The notes below the pieces were generated by a model. It was not told the DNA's origin. It saw only the letters and a list, made by a program, of their open reading frames with translations, and did no database searches. Source: Bacteroidales bacterium (GTDB lineage: Bacteria; Bacteroidota; Bacteroidia; Bacteroidales; F082). From it: a stretch of DNA of 64,000 nucleotides. This document shows positions 16,761 to 26,300 of this stretch, one piece after another. Location of the stretch: positions 25,821 to 89,820 of the forward strand of contig JAUXMV010000107.1 of NCBI GenBank assembly GCA_030683155.1, in the 5' to 3' direction. Within the stretch, counting starts at the first letter, position 1, and the number at the start of each line of letters is the position of its first letter. The position numbers and the translations under genes are program-made.

Positions 16761-18116
16761 TTATCTGACGATAATTTTTTGAGTCTTTCTCTTATTGTTG
16801 TGCAATACTTCTAAAATGTAAGTGCCTGAATTATATCCGGAAAGGTATATTGTAGTTTTCTTTTCCTGACTTGAAAACTCATTTGTCAGCTTTCCATTCA
16901 TGTTATAGATTCTGATGATTGAACCTTGAACCGCTTCAATATGAATAAAATCACTGGTCGGATTTGGGTATACTGCAATAACAGTTCCCGAATTATCTGA
17001 GACATTATCGACTACCGTTACCGTAAAGGATTCTGGCAGATTAAGATCATTCACCATCAGATCATGGAGTCCGACAGCAGTATTAAAAGGAATAGTGAAA
17101 ACAGCAGTCAGCGAATTATTGGTTAAAACTGTTACTGATGAAGCAAAAAACTGGAATGGTAAACTTCCTGAATAAGCCATTGATACCGAAGGTGTTGTGC
17201 CAATCCAAAAAGTATTCTCTGCTGTAATGGTCACTTCAACGGTTTCTCCTTTAGCTGCAAAGTTGGGGACGATTGCAATCAATGATGGAATTAATTGGTT
17301 CACAGTAAATGCATTAGCAAGAACTAAATCGTTCACCAAAACATCATATGCACCAGGGGTTGCTGTTGGTGAAATACTGAAATTTGCCTGTAGCTGCGTA
17401 TTTGAAGCAACACTTACAGCACCGGATTCAATAAAAATGTTTGTTGTACCGCTTTTACGAAGCCTCACAACAGGTGTTGTCCCTGCCCAATTTGTATTTT
17501 GCCCTGTAATGGTAAGGGTAGGGGAGCTTCCCTGATCGGCTTGACTAGGCAAAACACTTAAGAGAGTTGCAGGTGCCATGGCATTTACTCCGAGAGTTGT
17601 GCGGTAAACAACATCACCGGAAGTTCCTCCATCTCCATTCGCAGCGTTAAGTGCGGCATAAAAGGTAATCTGTCCTATATCAGTTGCAGGTGCTGTCCAG
17701 TTTACGTTCCATGAATTTGAATTCCCGGATGGTGTTGTGCCTGCAAAGAGATGTGTAACAGCTTTGTTTTGGTTAACCAGCTTTGTTCGTGTGCTTTCTG
17801 TAATTGCAAACGTTCCTACTTTTTGTCCTGAACTGTTTTCTGCTGTTAATTCAAAGCCAAATCGAACTACACCTGTATGTACACCACTCACTGTAATCTG
17901 ATAGGTTTGTCCGGGTGTGTATCCCTGAGATGGAATGGTAGAAGTAATCCAGCCGGATTGATTAATCGCTGCACCAGTATGGCATGACGTGCATGTTTGG
18001 TTGCTGTCACCAGGACTTCCTGAGTGACCACCAGGACTTCCGCTACTGCTTGCATATAACAATAATGCTATTGGAAGACCTATTAATACTGCAAAAATTT
18101 TGTAGAATTTATTCAT
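16761..18116 (-). CDS. T9SS type A cargo protein with choice-of-anchor V-like domain and CxxCH motif
   Basis: This 451-residue secreted protein has a signal peptide (to about residue 24), then a domain of about 160 residues resembling the Reeler/choice-of-anchor V type, opening GGHSGSPGDSNQTCTSCHTG. The CTSCH sequence matches the heme c attachment motif CxxCH. Two IPT/Ig-like domains follow (about 190-275 and 280-365). The last 70 residues form a T9SS type A sorting domain (YPNPTSDFIHIE ... GTYILEVLHNNKRKTQKIIVR). It is expected on the cell surface or released. Whether heme is attached is unproven; related domains often carry this motif. Confidence 0.85.
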   Translation of the reverse strand: MNKFYKIFAVLIGLPIALLLYASSSGSPGGHSGSPGDSNQTCTSCHTGAAINQSGWITSTIPSQGYTPGQTYQITVSGVHTGVVRFGFELTAENSSGQKVGTFAITESTRTKLVNQNKAVTHLFAGTTPSGNSNSWNVNWTAPATDIGQITFYAALNAANGDGGTSGDVVYRTTLGVNAMAPATLLSVLPSQADQGSSPTLTITGQNTNWAGTTPVVRLRKSGTTNIFIESGAVSVASNTQLQANFSISPTATPGAYDVLVNDLVLANAFTVNQLIPSLIAIVPNFAAKGETVEVTITAENTFWIGTTPSVSMAYSGSLPFQFFASSVTVLTNNSLTAVFTIPFNTAVGLHDLMVNDLNLPESFTVTVVDNVSDNSGTVIAVYPNPTSDFIHIEAVQGSIIRIYNMNGKLTNEFSSQEKKTTIYLSGYNSGTYILEVLHNNKRKTQKIIVR

Positions 18117-18159
18117 AAATGATTGTTTTTATAGGTTTATTTAGAACGCGTCTAAATTA

Positions 18160-18167
18160 CAAAAATA
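18160..18167 (-). promoter_or_regulatory. candidate -7 element (TATTTTTG)
   Basis: An exact TAnnTTTG match on the minus strand lies about 44 bp before the CxxCH cargo gene start, in the 80-bp gap after argS. Confidence 0.35.
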
Positions 18168-18196
18168 AATCATTCTACAAATAGTTTCCCGAAAAT

Positions 18197-19981
18197 TTAC
18201 ATTTTTTCTGGCATTTGCATTCCAAGCAGGCCTCCAGCTTTACGCAAAGTAAAAGCAACAAAGCTGCATAAGTGTATGCGGAATGCTCTTAGCTTTAAAT
18301 TTTCTTCTTTTAAAATGGGCTCTGTCTGATAAAACTGATTGAATTCTTTTGCCAGCTCATACATGTAATTGGCAATGAGTGCAGGACTTCTGTTTTCGCC
18401 AGATTGAGCTAACACAACGGGAAACTGACTCAGCAACCTGATCAAACTCTTTTCCTTGAAAGGCAATTGTTTTATGATAAAGGAAGAATCATCAGTATTA
18501 ATGCCAGATTCAATTGCTTTTCTCAGAATTGATCTGATTCGTGCATGTGTATATTGAACGAAAGGACCTGTATTTCCATTAAAATCAATCGACTCAGCAG
18601 GATTGAAAAGCATGGTTTTCTTTGGATCAACTTTTAAAATGAAATATTTAAGTGCGCCCATTCCAATCTGATAAAACAGCTTATCTGCTTCATCTGCCTC
18701 AAGATCAGTCGATTTTCCTAGCTCAGTTGTCGTCTGCCGGGCAGTTTCGATCATCTCATTCATCAGGTCATCTGCATCGACAACAGTCCCTTCACGCGAT
18801 TTCATTTTGCCTGCCGGAAGTTCAACCATTCCATAGGATAAATGTTCGATGGCATCTGCCCATGAACGGCCTAGTTTTTTCAAAACCAGCTTCAGCACAT
18901 CAAAATGATAATTCTGCTCGTTTCCAACCACATAGATCATTTTTTCAGAAGGGTACTCATCCATGCGCAACTGCGCAGTTCCAAGATCCTGTGTCATATA
19001 AACAGATGTTCCGTCGGCACGCATCAAAAGTTTTTCATCCAGTCCGTCAGCGGTGAGATCGCACCAAATGCTTCCTCCTTCTTTCTGATAAAGAATGCCA
19101 TCTTCAAGACCTTTTAGAACAAGCTCTTTGCCAAGCAGATAGGTTTGAGATTCGTAATAAATATGGTCAAAATCAACACCCATTTTCTCATAGGTCTGAT
19201 CGAAACCTTCATAAACCCATCCATTCATTGTCTCCCAAAGCTTCTTTGTTTCATGTTCGCCAGCTTCCCACTGACGCAGCATTTCCTGTGCTTCAGCCAT
19301 GAGTGGTGCTCTTTTGGCTGCTTCATCGGCGGCAAAACCCTGATCGACCAAATCGGCAACCTGCAGTTTCAACTCTTTGTCGAAACGTACATACATCTCG
19401 CCAACAAGTTTATCCCCTTTTATGCCAGCCTGTTCAGGCGCTACCTGTCCCCATTTTTGCCATGCCAGCATGGATTTACAAATATGGATGCCGCGGTCGT
19501 TGACAAGGTTCACTTTAACAACTTCATAGCCATTAGCTTTCAATATTTCAGCTACACTATAGCCAAGCAAATTATTGCGAATATGTCCAAGGTGAAGCGG
19601 TTTGTTTGTATTGGGGGACGAATATTCGATAACAATTCGTTTTCCCTGACCTTTTTTTGTTGTTCCGAAATCGCTGTTATCTGACATTTCTGTAAAGAAT
19701 TTCAGCCAATAGCTGTCGTCAATAACCAGATTCAGAAAACCTTTAACAACATTGAATCTATTGAGTTCCGGCAGAATTTCAACCATTTTGCTGCCTATTT
19801 CAGTGGCAAGCATTTCCGGCGATTTTTTCAGATCTTTTGTAAATGGAAACACAACAATAGTCACATCACCTTCGAACTCTTGTCTCGTTTTCTGAAAAAC
19901 TACATGTTGAAGGTCGGGTTGCTTTTGATAAAGCATTTGGAAGGCCTCGACAAAAGCCTTTTTAAGAATGGAATCGAGCAT
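18197..19981 (-). CDS. argS: arginyl-tRNA synthetase
   Basis: The 594-residue class I synthetase charges tRNA-Arg with arginine in the cytosol. It has the N-terminal additional domain (1-100), the HIGH-type motif HLGH at residues 130-133 in SPNTNKPLHLGHIRNNLLG, and the KMSKS-region equivalent MKSREGTVVDADDL. The C-terminal anticodon-binding helical domain includes QYTHARIRSILRKA and ends LLGMQMPEKM, typical of bacterial ArgRS. Length and motifs are complete. It is monocistronic by position with an upstream -7 promoter element. Confidence 0.98.
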   Translation of the reverse strand: MLDSILKKAFVEAFQMLYQKQPDLQHVVFQKTRQEFEGDVTIVVFPFTKDLKKSPEMLATEIGSKMVEILPELNRFNVVKGFLNLVIDDSYWLKFFTEMSDNSDFGTTKKGQGKRIVIEYSSPNTNKPLHLGHIRNNLLGYSVAEILKANGYEVVKVNLVNDRGIHICKSMLAWQKWGQVAPEQAGIKGDKLVGEMYVRFDKELKLQVADLVDQGFAADEAAKRAPLMAEAQEMLRQWEAGEHETKKLWETMNGWVYEGFDQTYEKMGVDFDHIYYESQTYLLGKELVLKGLEDGILYQKEGGSIWCDLTADGLDEKLLMRADGTSVYMTQDLGTAQLRMDEYPSEKMIYVVGNEQNYHFDVLKLVLKKLGRSWADAIEHLSYGMVELPAGKMKSREGTVVDADDLMNEMIETARQTTTELGKSTDLEADEADKLFYQIGMGALKYFILKVDPKKTMLFNPAESIDFNGNTGPFVQYTHARIRSILRKAIESGINTDDSSFIIKQLPFKEKSLIRLLSQFPVVLAQSGENRSPALIANYMYELAKEFNQFYQTEPILKEENLKLRAFRIHLCSFVAFTLRKAGGLLGMQMPEKM

Positions 19982-20001
19982 TAATTTCCTTTTTGAGTGG
20001 A

Positions 20002-20009
20002 CAAAATTA
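20002..20009 (-). promoter_or_regulatory. candidate -7 element (TAATTTTG) for argS
   Basis: An exact TAnnTTTG match on the minus strand lies 20 bp before the argS start codon, implying a very short leader. Confidence 0.4.
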
Positions 20010-20305
20010 GAAAAAGATGTTTAACAGAAAAGAATTAAGTTTATTAACCACTGCACAAGCTTTGTCAATGCATCATTTATGTGTTGTTCAAAATGTACCT
20101 GAATGATTCATCAAACCCTTCTTTTTCTTCAATTTCACTTCATTTTTTTTCTTTTATTGTTATTTATTTAACAATATAAATGATTAATATACAGATAAAT
20201 AGAAAATAGTTTTAATAATATTTTAAAAAAATGCATATATTTTAGGATGAAAAACATACATTTGCGACATAAAAATTAATCTTTTCATTATTAAAGGTAT
20301 ATTCT
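20010..20305. other. AT-rich intergenic region between divergent genes
   Basis: The roughly 300-bp region between argS and the cDPG-synthetase-like gene is strongly AT-rich, especially 20150-20260. Apart from the two promoter elements listed for the flanking genes I see no gene or structured element. Confidence 0.5.
20257..20264 (+). promoter_or_regulatory. candidate -7 element (TACATTTG)
   Basis: An exact TAnnTTTG match lies 41 bp before the cDPG-synthetase-like start codon, in a very AT-rich context. Confidence 0.4.
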
Positions 20306-21643
20306 ATGAAGAAAAATGTAATTATCATAGGTGCTGCTGGAAGAGACTTCCATAACTTCAACACCTATTTTCGCGGAAACAACTTATACAATGTCGTAGC
20401 ATTTACAGCTGCTCAGATTCCTGATATTGACGGCAGAAAATATCCGGCCGCTCTTGCCGGAGATTTGTATCCAGAGGGCATTCCTATCTTCGCCGAAGAG
20501 AACCTTCCTGCACTTATCAAAGACCTCAAAGTAGATGATTGTGTGTTTTCATATAGCGATGTAACTTATCATAAAGTGATGAGTATGAGCGCTATTGTGA
20601 ATGCTGCCGGTGCAAACTTTATGCTATTGGGCCCTAAAGACACCATGGTGAAAAGTACAAAACCTGTAATTGCTGTTGGTGCGGTGCGCACAGGATGTGG
20701 CAAGAGCCAAACGTCGCGTAAAGTGATTGAATATTTTCTGGAAAAAGGACTGAAAGTTGTAGCCGTTCGCCATCCAATGCCTTATGGCGACCTTGTGGCT
20801 CAAAAAGTACAGCGTTTTGCAAAAGTTGAAGACCTTGCCTTGCACAAATGTACAGTTGAGGAAATGGAAGAATATGAACCACATGTAGTGCGTGGAAACG
20901 TTATCTATGCAGGTGTTGATTATGAAGCAATTTTACGTGCTGCTGAAAATGATCCTGATGGCTGCGATGTTGTACTTTGGGATGGTGGAAATAATGACTT
21001 TCCATTCTATCAGCCTGATCTGAATATAACTGTTGTTGACCCACACCGTCCGGGACATGAATTATCCTACTATCCGGGTGAAGTGACACTTCGATTGGCG
21101 GATGTTGTTGTGATCAATAAAATGGATAGTGCCGGACCAGAAGCAATTCAAACAGTTCGTGAGAATATACAAAAGGTAAACCCAAAAGCGATTGTTATTG
21201 ATGGAGCTTCACCGATAAAAGTTGATGATCCAAAAATCATCAAGGGCAAACGTGTGCTTGTTGTTGAAGATGGTCCAACCTTAACACATGGTGAAATGAA
21301 AATTGGTGCTGGTACTGTTGCTGCTCAGAAATTTGGTGCTGCTGAAATGGTTGATCCACGTCCATTCCTCGTTGGAAAACTTGCTGAAACATTTGCTATT
21401 TATCCAAATATCGGCACTTTGCTTCCAGCGATGGGCTACGGCGAGCAACAACTTAGAGACCTTGAAGCTACCATCAACAATACCGATTGCGATTCAGTTG
21501 TTATTGGTACTCCAATCGATCTTAACCGTATTGTGAAGATCAATAAACCAAACACGCGTGTTTATTATGATTTGCAAGAAATTGGTTTCCCAAATCTAGA
21601 TGAAGTACTCACAGAGTTTGTTCAAAAACATAAGTTGTTGTAG
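20306..21643 (+). CDS. cyclic 2,3-diphosphoglycerate synthetase-like GTPase
   Basis: The 445-residue soluble protein has an N-terminal Rossmann-like segment (VIIIGAAGRDFHNFNTYF), a P-loop in VGAVRTGCGKSQTSRKVIEYF (about residue 130), and a second nucleotide-associated motif VVVINKMDSAG (about 270). These match the family of cyclic 2,3-diphosphoglycerate synthetases, known from methanogens where the product is a stabilising solute. Bacterial members are often annotated simply as GTPases and their product is not established. It is a single gene with its own promoter and terminator, so context does not identify a pathway. Family call is good; reaction in this organism is inference. Confidence 0.85.
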   Translation: MKKNVIIIGAAGRDFHNFNTYFRGNNLYNVVAFTAAQIPDIDGRKYPAALAGDLYPEGIPIFAEENLPALIKDLKVDDCVFSYSDVTYHKVMSMSAIVNAAGANFMLLGPKDTMVKSTKPVIAVGAVRTGCGKSQTSRKVIEYFLEKGLKVVAVRHPMPYGDLVAQKVQRFAKVEDLALHKCTVEEMEEYEPHVVRGNVIYAGVDYEAILRAAENDPDGCDVVLWDGGNNDFPFYQPDLNITVVDPHRPGHELSYYPGEVTLRLADVVVINKMDSAGPEAIQTVRENIQKVNPKAIVIDGASPIKVDDPKIIKGKRVLVVEDGPTLTHGEMKIGAGTVAAQKFGAAEMVDPRPFLVGKLAETFAIYPNIGTLLPAMGYGEQQLRDLEATINNTDCDSVVIGTPIDLNRIVKINKPNTRVYYDLQEIGFPNLDEVLTEFVQKHKLL

Positions 21644-21665
21644 AACAGCAGAATAAATTACAAAG

Positions 21666-21693
21666 AAAGGCAGCCAAAAGGTTGCCTTTTTTT
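21666..21693 (+). terminator. hairpin terminator
   Basis: A 10-bp stem (21666-21675 with 21680-21689, one G-T pair) has a 4-nt loop and is followed by a run of T. It lies 22 bp after the cDPG-synthetase-like stop. Confidence 0.8.
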
Positions 21694-21892
21694 ATGTCTT
21701 TCTTCTTATGACTGCGATATTCTTTTTGACAAATTATTTCATCAGGAAATTGCTGCAAGAATGGTTGCAATATTTTTTTTGGACTTTCGTTTTCGTTTAT
21801 CACGCAATAATTCTCATATCTTTCGATTATCGACTTCATATTTATTCTGATACGAAATTTATTTATTCAAGAATTTTCCTTAGAAGAAAGCT

Positions 21893-23050
21893 ATGAAACA
21901 TTGTCAAAGGAAATCGGAAAAAATATGGGTTTTGATAATCCTTATTGTGTTTTTCTCGAATTTTAAGAAACTCCATTCTCAAGAAAAGCAACCAGCAAAG
22001 CAATATCCTTTCGTAAGTTTTAAATATGGTTATGGAAGTGTAATTCCAACAACAGATTTCGTTAAAGGAGAAAATCAAACAGGAGAACCAATTAAGAACT
22101 TTCAGTTTACAACGGTAAAACTGGGATGGCAAAATCCGGGCTACAAAAACTGGCAAAAGATTTATAAAGGGCCTACATATGGTGTAGGTTTTTATATTGC
22201 TGATTTCTATCGTCCGGACGAAATGGGGAAACCATTTGCTGCATACGGTTTTTTTGGAATTCCGGCATTAAGGGTTAAGAATTTTTCATTGCTTACTGAG
22301 TTTCAATATGGGATGGCATGGAACTGGAATCACTACGACCCAGTTTCAAATCCGGATAACCTTGCGATAGGATCACCTATTACAGTTTTTTTAGATATCG
22401 GAATCAACGCTGGTTTTCCTATTAGCAGACACTTAGATTTTTCGGGAGGCATCAGTTTCACACATTTTTCCAATGGAGGTTTTGAAAGGCCAAATCGTGG
22501 AGTAAATCTATATTCGCCTCATATTGAATTGAAATACCATATTAACGGCAGACCCGATCTTGGTGCGATTAAAAAACCCGGAAGACTTGAAAGAACCAAT
22601 GAGTTGTATTTCATGCTTGGTTATGGTGACCATCAAATAGTGGAGTATGAGTTAGATACAAATTATTTCGCAGTTGGAGGAGTTGGGGTTTTCTATACTA
22701 TGCAACATTCCAATGCCTTCAAATCAGGTCCTGGGATTGATTTTAATTTTTGGTGGGCTCTAACTGCTTTAGAGGATGGCAGTCACGGAAAAGTGGGGTG
22801 GGACAACCTTACAGTTGGTTTAATTTACCAGCCTGAGCTTATTGTTGGAAGGCTCGCACTCACTGGTGGCCTTGGAATATATGCCCGACATGCAGCATAT
22901 GGCAATTTTAATCAAACTTATCAGCGATTGGGTGCAAGGATTCATCTCACAAAAAACATTTCGTTGGGCGTTAACGTAAGAGCCATAAATTTCATGTTGG
23001 CTGAATTTTTGGAGTTCAACACAGGATATCGTTTAAGTTGGGTAAGATAA
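21893..23050 (+). CDS. PagL-like acyloxyacyl hydrolase (lipid A 3-O-deacylase family)
   Basis: This 385-residue protein has a signal peptide (to about residue 29, KLHSQ) and an outer-membrane beta-barrel body. The PagL catalytic signature is present as ISFTHFSNGG, giving His191 and Ser193. PagL removes the 3-O acyl chain of lipid A, remodelling the outer leaflet. The protein is about twice the length of Pseudomonas PagL because of an extra C-terminal barrel-like region (about 225-385), as in other Bacteroidota members. It follows the terminator of the previous gene and stands alone. The preceding membrane-like 62-codon frame at 21708-21896 is not considered a gene. Confidence 0.8.
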   Translation: MKHCQRKSEKIWVLIILIVFFSNFKKLHSQEKQPAKQYPFVSFKYGYGSVIPTTDFVKGENQTGEPIKNFQFTTVKLGWQNPGYKNWQKIYKGPTYGVGFYIADFYRPDEMGKPFAAYGFFGIPALRVKNFSLLTEFQYGMAWNWNHYDPVSNPDNLAIGSPITVFLDIGINAGFPISRHLDFSGGISFTHFSNGGFERPNRGVNLYSPHIELKYHINGRPDLGAIKKPGRLERTNELYFMLGYGDHQIVEYELDTNYFAVGGVGVFYTMQHSNAFKSGPGIDFNFWWALTALEDGSHGKVGWDNLTVGLIYQPELIVGRLALTGGLGIYARHAAYGNFNQTYQRLGARIHLTKNISLGVNVRAINFMLAEFLEFNTGYRLSWVR

Positions 23051-23254
23051 AAAACACAGCAGGGGAGAGTTACATACTTTATTCGTTTAGTAATCTTTCC
23101 ATTTCCTGATTAATATGTTGGCAAATTGATTTGTTTTGGAAGAATTAAGCTTTTGTATTCATCTAAAATATTCATATTTAAGTATATACAGTTTGCATTT
23201 CTTGTCAAAGCGTTTGTAAAAAAAATTAAAACTTCCATATTATGTAATTAAACT
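23051..23254. other. intergenic region upstream of the first HTCS
   Basis: Together with the promoter and leader this gap is about 306 bp. I see no gene or strong hairpin in it; it is AT-rich, particularly from 23210 on. Confidence 0.5.
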
Positions 23255-23262
23255 TATTTTTG
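23255..23262 (+). promoter_or_regulatory. candidate -7 element (TATTTTTG) for the first HTCS
   Basis: An exact TAnnTTTG match lies about 95 bp before the HTCS start codon, leaving a fairly long leader. Confidence 0.3.
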
Positions 23263-23356
23263 AATGTATATTCGCACAAGCAGAAAAGGTATTTGAAATA
23301 TCTTTTTATTTTTTTAATGGCTTTGATCGATATAAGTTTGATTTTTAAAAATTAAA

Positions 23357-26300
23357 ATGAGGGTTTATGTTCATTTCATTTTTAACTTGAGCAAGGACTT
23401 TTTCTTTGTTGTACTTTTTCTTTTTTCTTTTTTTATTTCTTTACTCTCTTTTGCACAGAATACAGCGACTCAAAATTTAAGTTTCAAGCATTTAACCATT
23501 GATGATGGGCTCTCTCAAAATGCCGTTTTTGCCATTTTGCAGGACAGCAAGGGATTTATGTGGTTTGGTACCAAAGATGGGCTGAACAGGTATGATGGAT
23601 ATAATTTCATGATTTTCCAGCACAATCCATTTGATTCAACAACGCTTTCAAGTAATTTTATTACAAGGCTTTATGAAGACAGAATAGGCAATATCTGGAT
23701 AGGGACAATTGATGCCGGAGTTAATGTTATCCACAAACTGACAGGTAAGTTACTAAGGGTGAAAATAGAGACTTCTGACTCAACACTCGGAGCTCGATTT
23801 GAAGTTAAAGCCATTGCAGAAGATGATGATGGAAGTATTTGGCTGGGAACGAAAGGCGATGGTATGTTTAAACTTTCAAATATCAATTTGGAAACTAACA
23901 ATTGGCAAGTTAGACATTTCACTCATCAGTCCGGTAAAACAAACTTTTTAAGCAGCAACACAATTAATGATATCAAAATTGAAGGCCCAGTGATTTGGAT
24001 TGCCACCCCAGATGGTTTAAACAAGTTTGACACAGATAATGAGCAGTTCAGCTTTTATGAAATTCACTCCAGGCATCCACAGGCTCCGACGAACAGCAAT
24101 ATACCAGACGGAATAAGCACGATATATGAAACCCGAAACAAGGATTTGTGGCTTGGTACGATAAGTGGTTTGGTAAAATTTGATAGAAAGAGCGGGAAAT
24201 ATGAAGTTCATAATCATCATTATGAAATATATCGTTACGGCTGGGGCGCCGTGTCGCGCATGATTGAAGATAAAGAAGGCTATCTGTGGATCGCTACCCC
24301 TGGCGAATTGATGCGGTTTAACCCTTCATTAAAAAGTTTTGAGTTTTTTCGGAATGACCCGCTCAATCCCAAATCTATCAGTTATAACGCAATCTCAAGC
24401 TTGTTTATTGACAAAACCGATATTCTTTGGATTGGTACAACAGGAATGGGGCTTTCTATACACGATCCAAAAGCGCAAAAGTTCAAACTATACAACAGAA
24501 AGCCTGAGCCTGATTCCCGCATTTCCGGGTTTAGTATAAAGTCAATTTTGGAAGATCATGATGGAAATATCTGGATTGGAACAGATGTTTTAAACCGTTG
24601 GGAAAGAGGACGTGATCGTTTTATTAGTTACGAAAAGTCTTCTGATAGTTTAAATGCTTTTGGCAATACAAACGTGTTTATGATGATCACAACGGAAAAC
24701 AAATACTTGTGGAATGCCACGACAGAAGGTTTGTTCCGCTATGAATTAAACACAGGTGTTTCTAAGCATTACCGACACCATCCTGCAAAAATAAAGGGCT
24801 TGCCTCAAAAAGAAGTTTATGCAGTTTTTGAAGACCATAAAGGGCGGATACTTTTGCTGACCGAAAACTATCTTTGCTGGCTCACTAATCAAGAAGAAGG
24901 AATTTTTGAGTGTATCAGGTACCAGACAGGGCCATCCTACGGACAACAAGTCAGGCCTGTTATTTTTGAAGATGTACAGAACCGGGTATGGCTTGGTACA
25001 AAGGATGGATTGATGCTTTTAAACGATGATCGGAAAACATTCAAAGTGTTTAAAAATGACCCAAAAAACCTGACCAGCCTGAACAACAACCTTATTAAAT
25101 CAATTTGTGCCGACCCACTTGAGCCTCAGCGCTTTCTCTGGATTGGCACGAATGGCGGACTTAATCGTTTTGATATAGATAATGAAACATTTGAATATTA
25201 TACTGAGGAAGATGGCTTGCCTAATAATGTTTTATATGGTATTTTGCATGATAAGGAAAACAGGCTTTGGCTGAGCACCAACAAGGGAATTTCGTGTTTT
25301 GACCCAAAAACAAAAACATTCAGAAATTTTGACGCAAAGGATGGTTTGCAAAGCAACGAATTCAATACAGGCGCTTATTACCGCAGCAAAAGCGGCGAGT
25401 TGTTTTTTGGAGGTATCAAAGGCCTTAATTATTTTTATCCCCATGAGATTGAAGGCAATCCAAATATTCCCGCCATTGTTTTAACCAGTTTGAAATTAGG
25501 CGATCAATATATTACACCACAACAACATCCATCGGTGTTGAAAAACAGTTTAGCAGAAACCAGCGTAATTAAAATTAATTTTGACAATAGCTTGATAAGT
25601 TTTGAGTTTGCTGCGCTTGATTATTCTGCCCCGGAGAAAAATCAATATGCCTACTTTCTTGAGAATTATAATAATAACTGGATTTATTCGGGTACTGTTC
25701 GTGCCGCAACCTATACAAATTTACCTCCGGGAGAATATGTTTTCAGGGTAAAGGGTTCGAATAACGATGGTGTCTGGAACGAAAATGGCATTGCAATAAA
25801 ACTTATAATTATGCCGCCATGGTGGGCTACCTGGTGGGCTTATTTGATCTATGGACTTCTGTCTTTTTCAATTCTTTTAGTCATAAGGCGCTATGAAATG
25901 AACCGATTACGACTAAGAAACCAACTGGAAGTAGAGAAAATTGAAACCGATTCACTGAGAAAGATGGATCATTTGAAATCGCATTTTTTCGCAAATATTT
26001 CTCATGAATTTAGAACACCTCTAACACTGATTCTGGGTCAGATCGAGAATGTAATGACTTCAGAAGTTGATGCTGGAATAAAAACAAGGCTACAGGTTGC
26101 AAAAAGAAATTCTCAAAGATTGTTAACTCTTATCAATCAGTTGCTTGATCTTTCAAAACTCGAGTCCGGAAAGATGGAGTTAGAGGTCTCAAGACATAAT
26201 ATTGTTTCATTTTTGAAAAGTCTTTTTTACACTTTCGAATTTTATGCAGTTTCGAAGCATCTGCATCTTCATTTTCATTCAAAAATTCCGAATATCCAGC

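Noticed and set aside
19145..19684. 179-codon plus-strand frame opposite argS
   Set aside because: It lies wholly inside the well-supported argS gene and has no recognisable domain.
21708..21896. 62-codon hydrophobic frame before the PagL-like gene
   Set aside because: No ribosome site or family resemblance; it runs into the start of a good gene.
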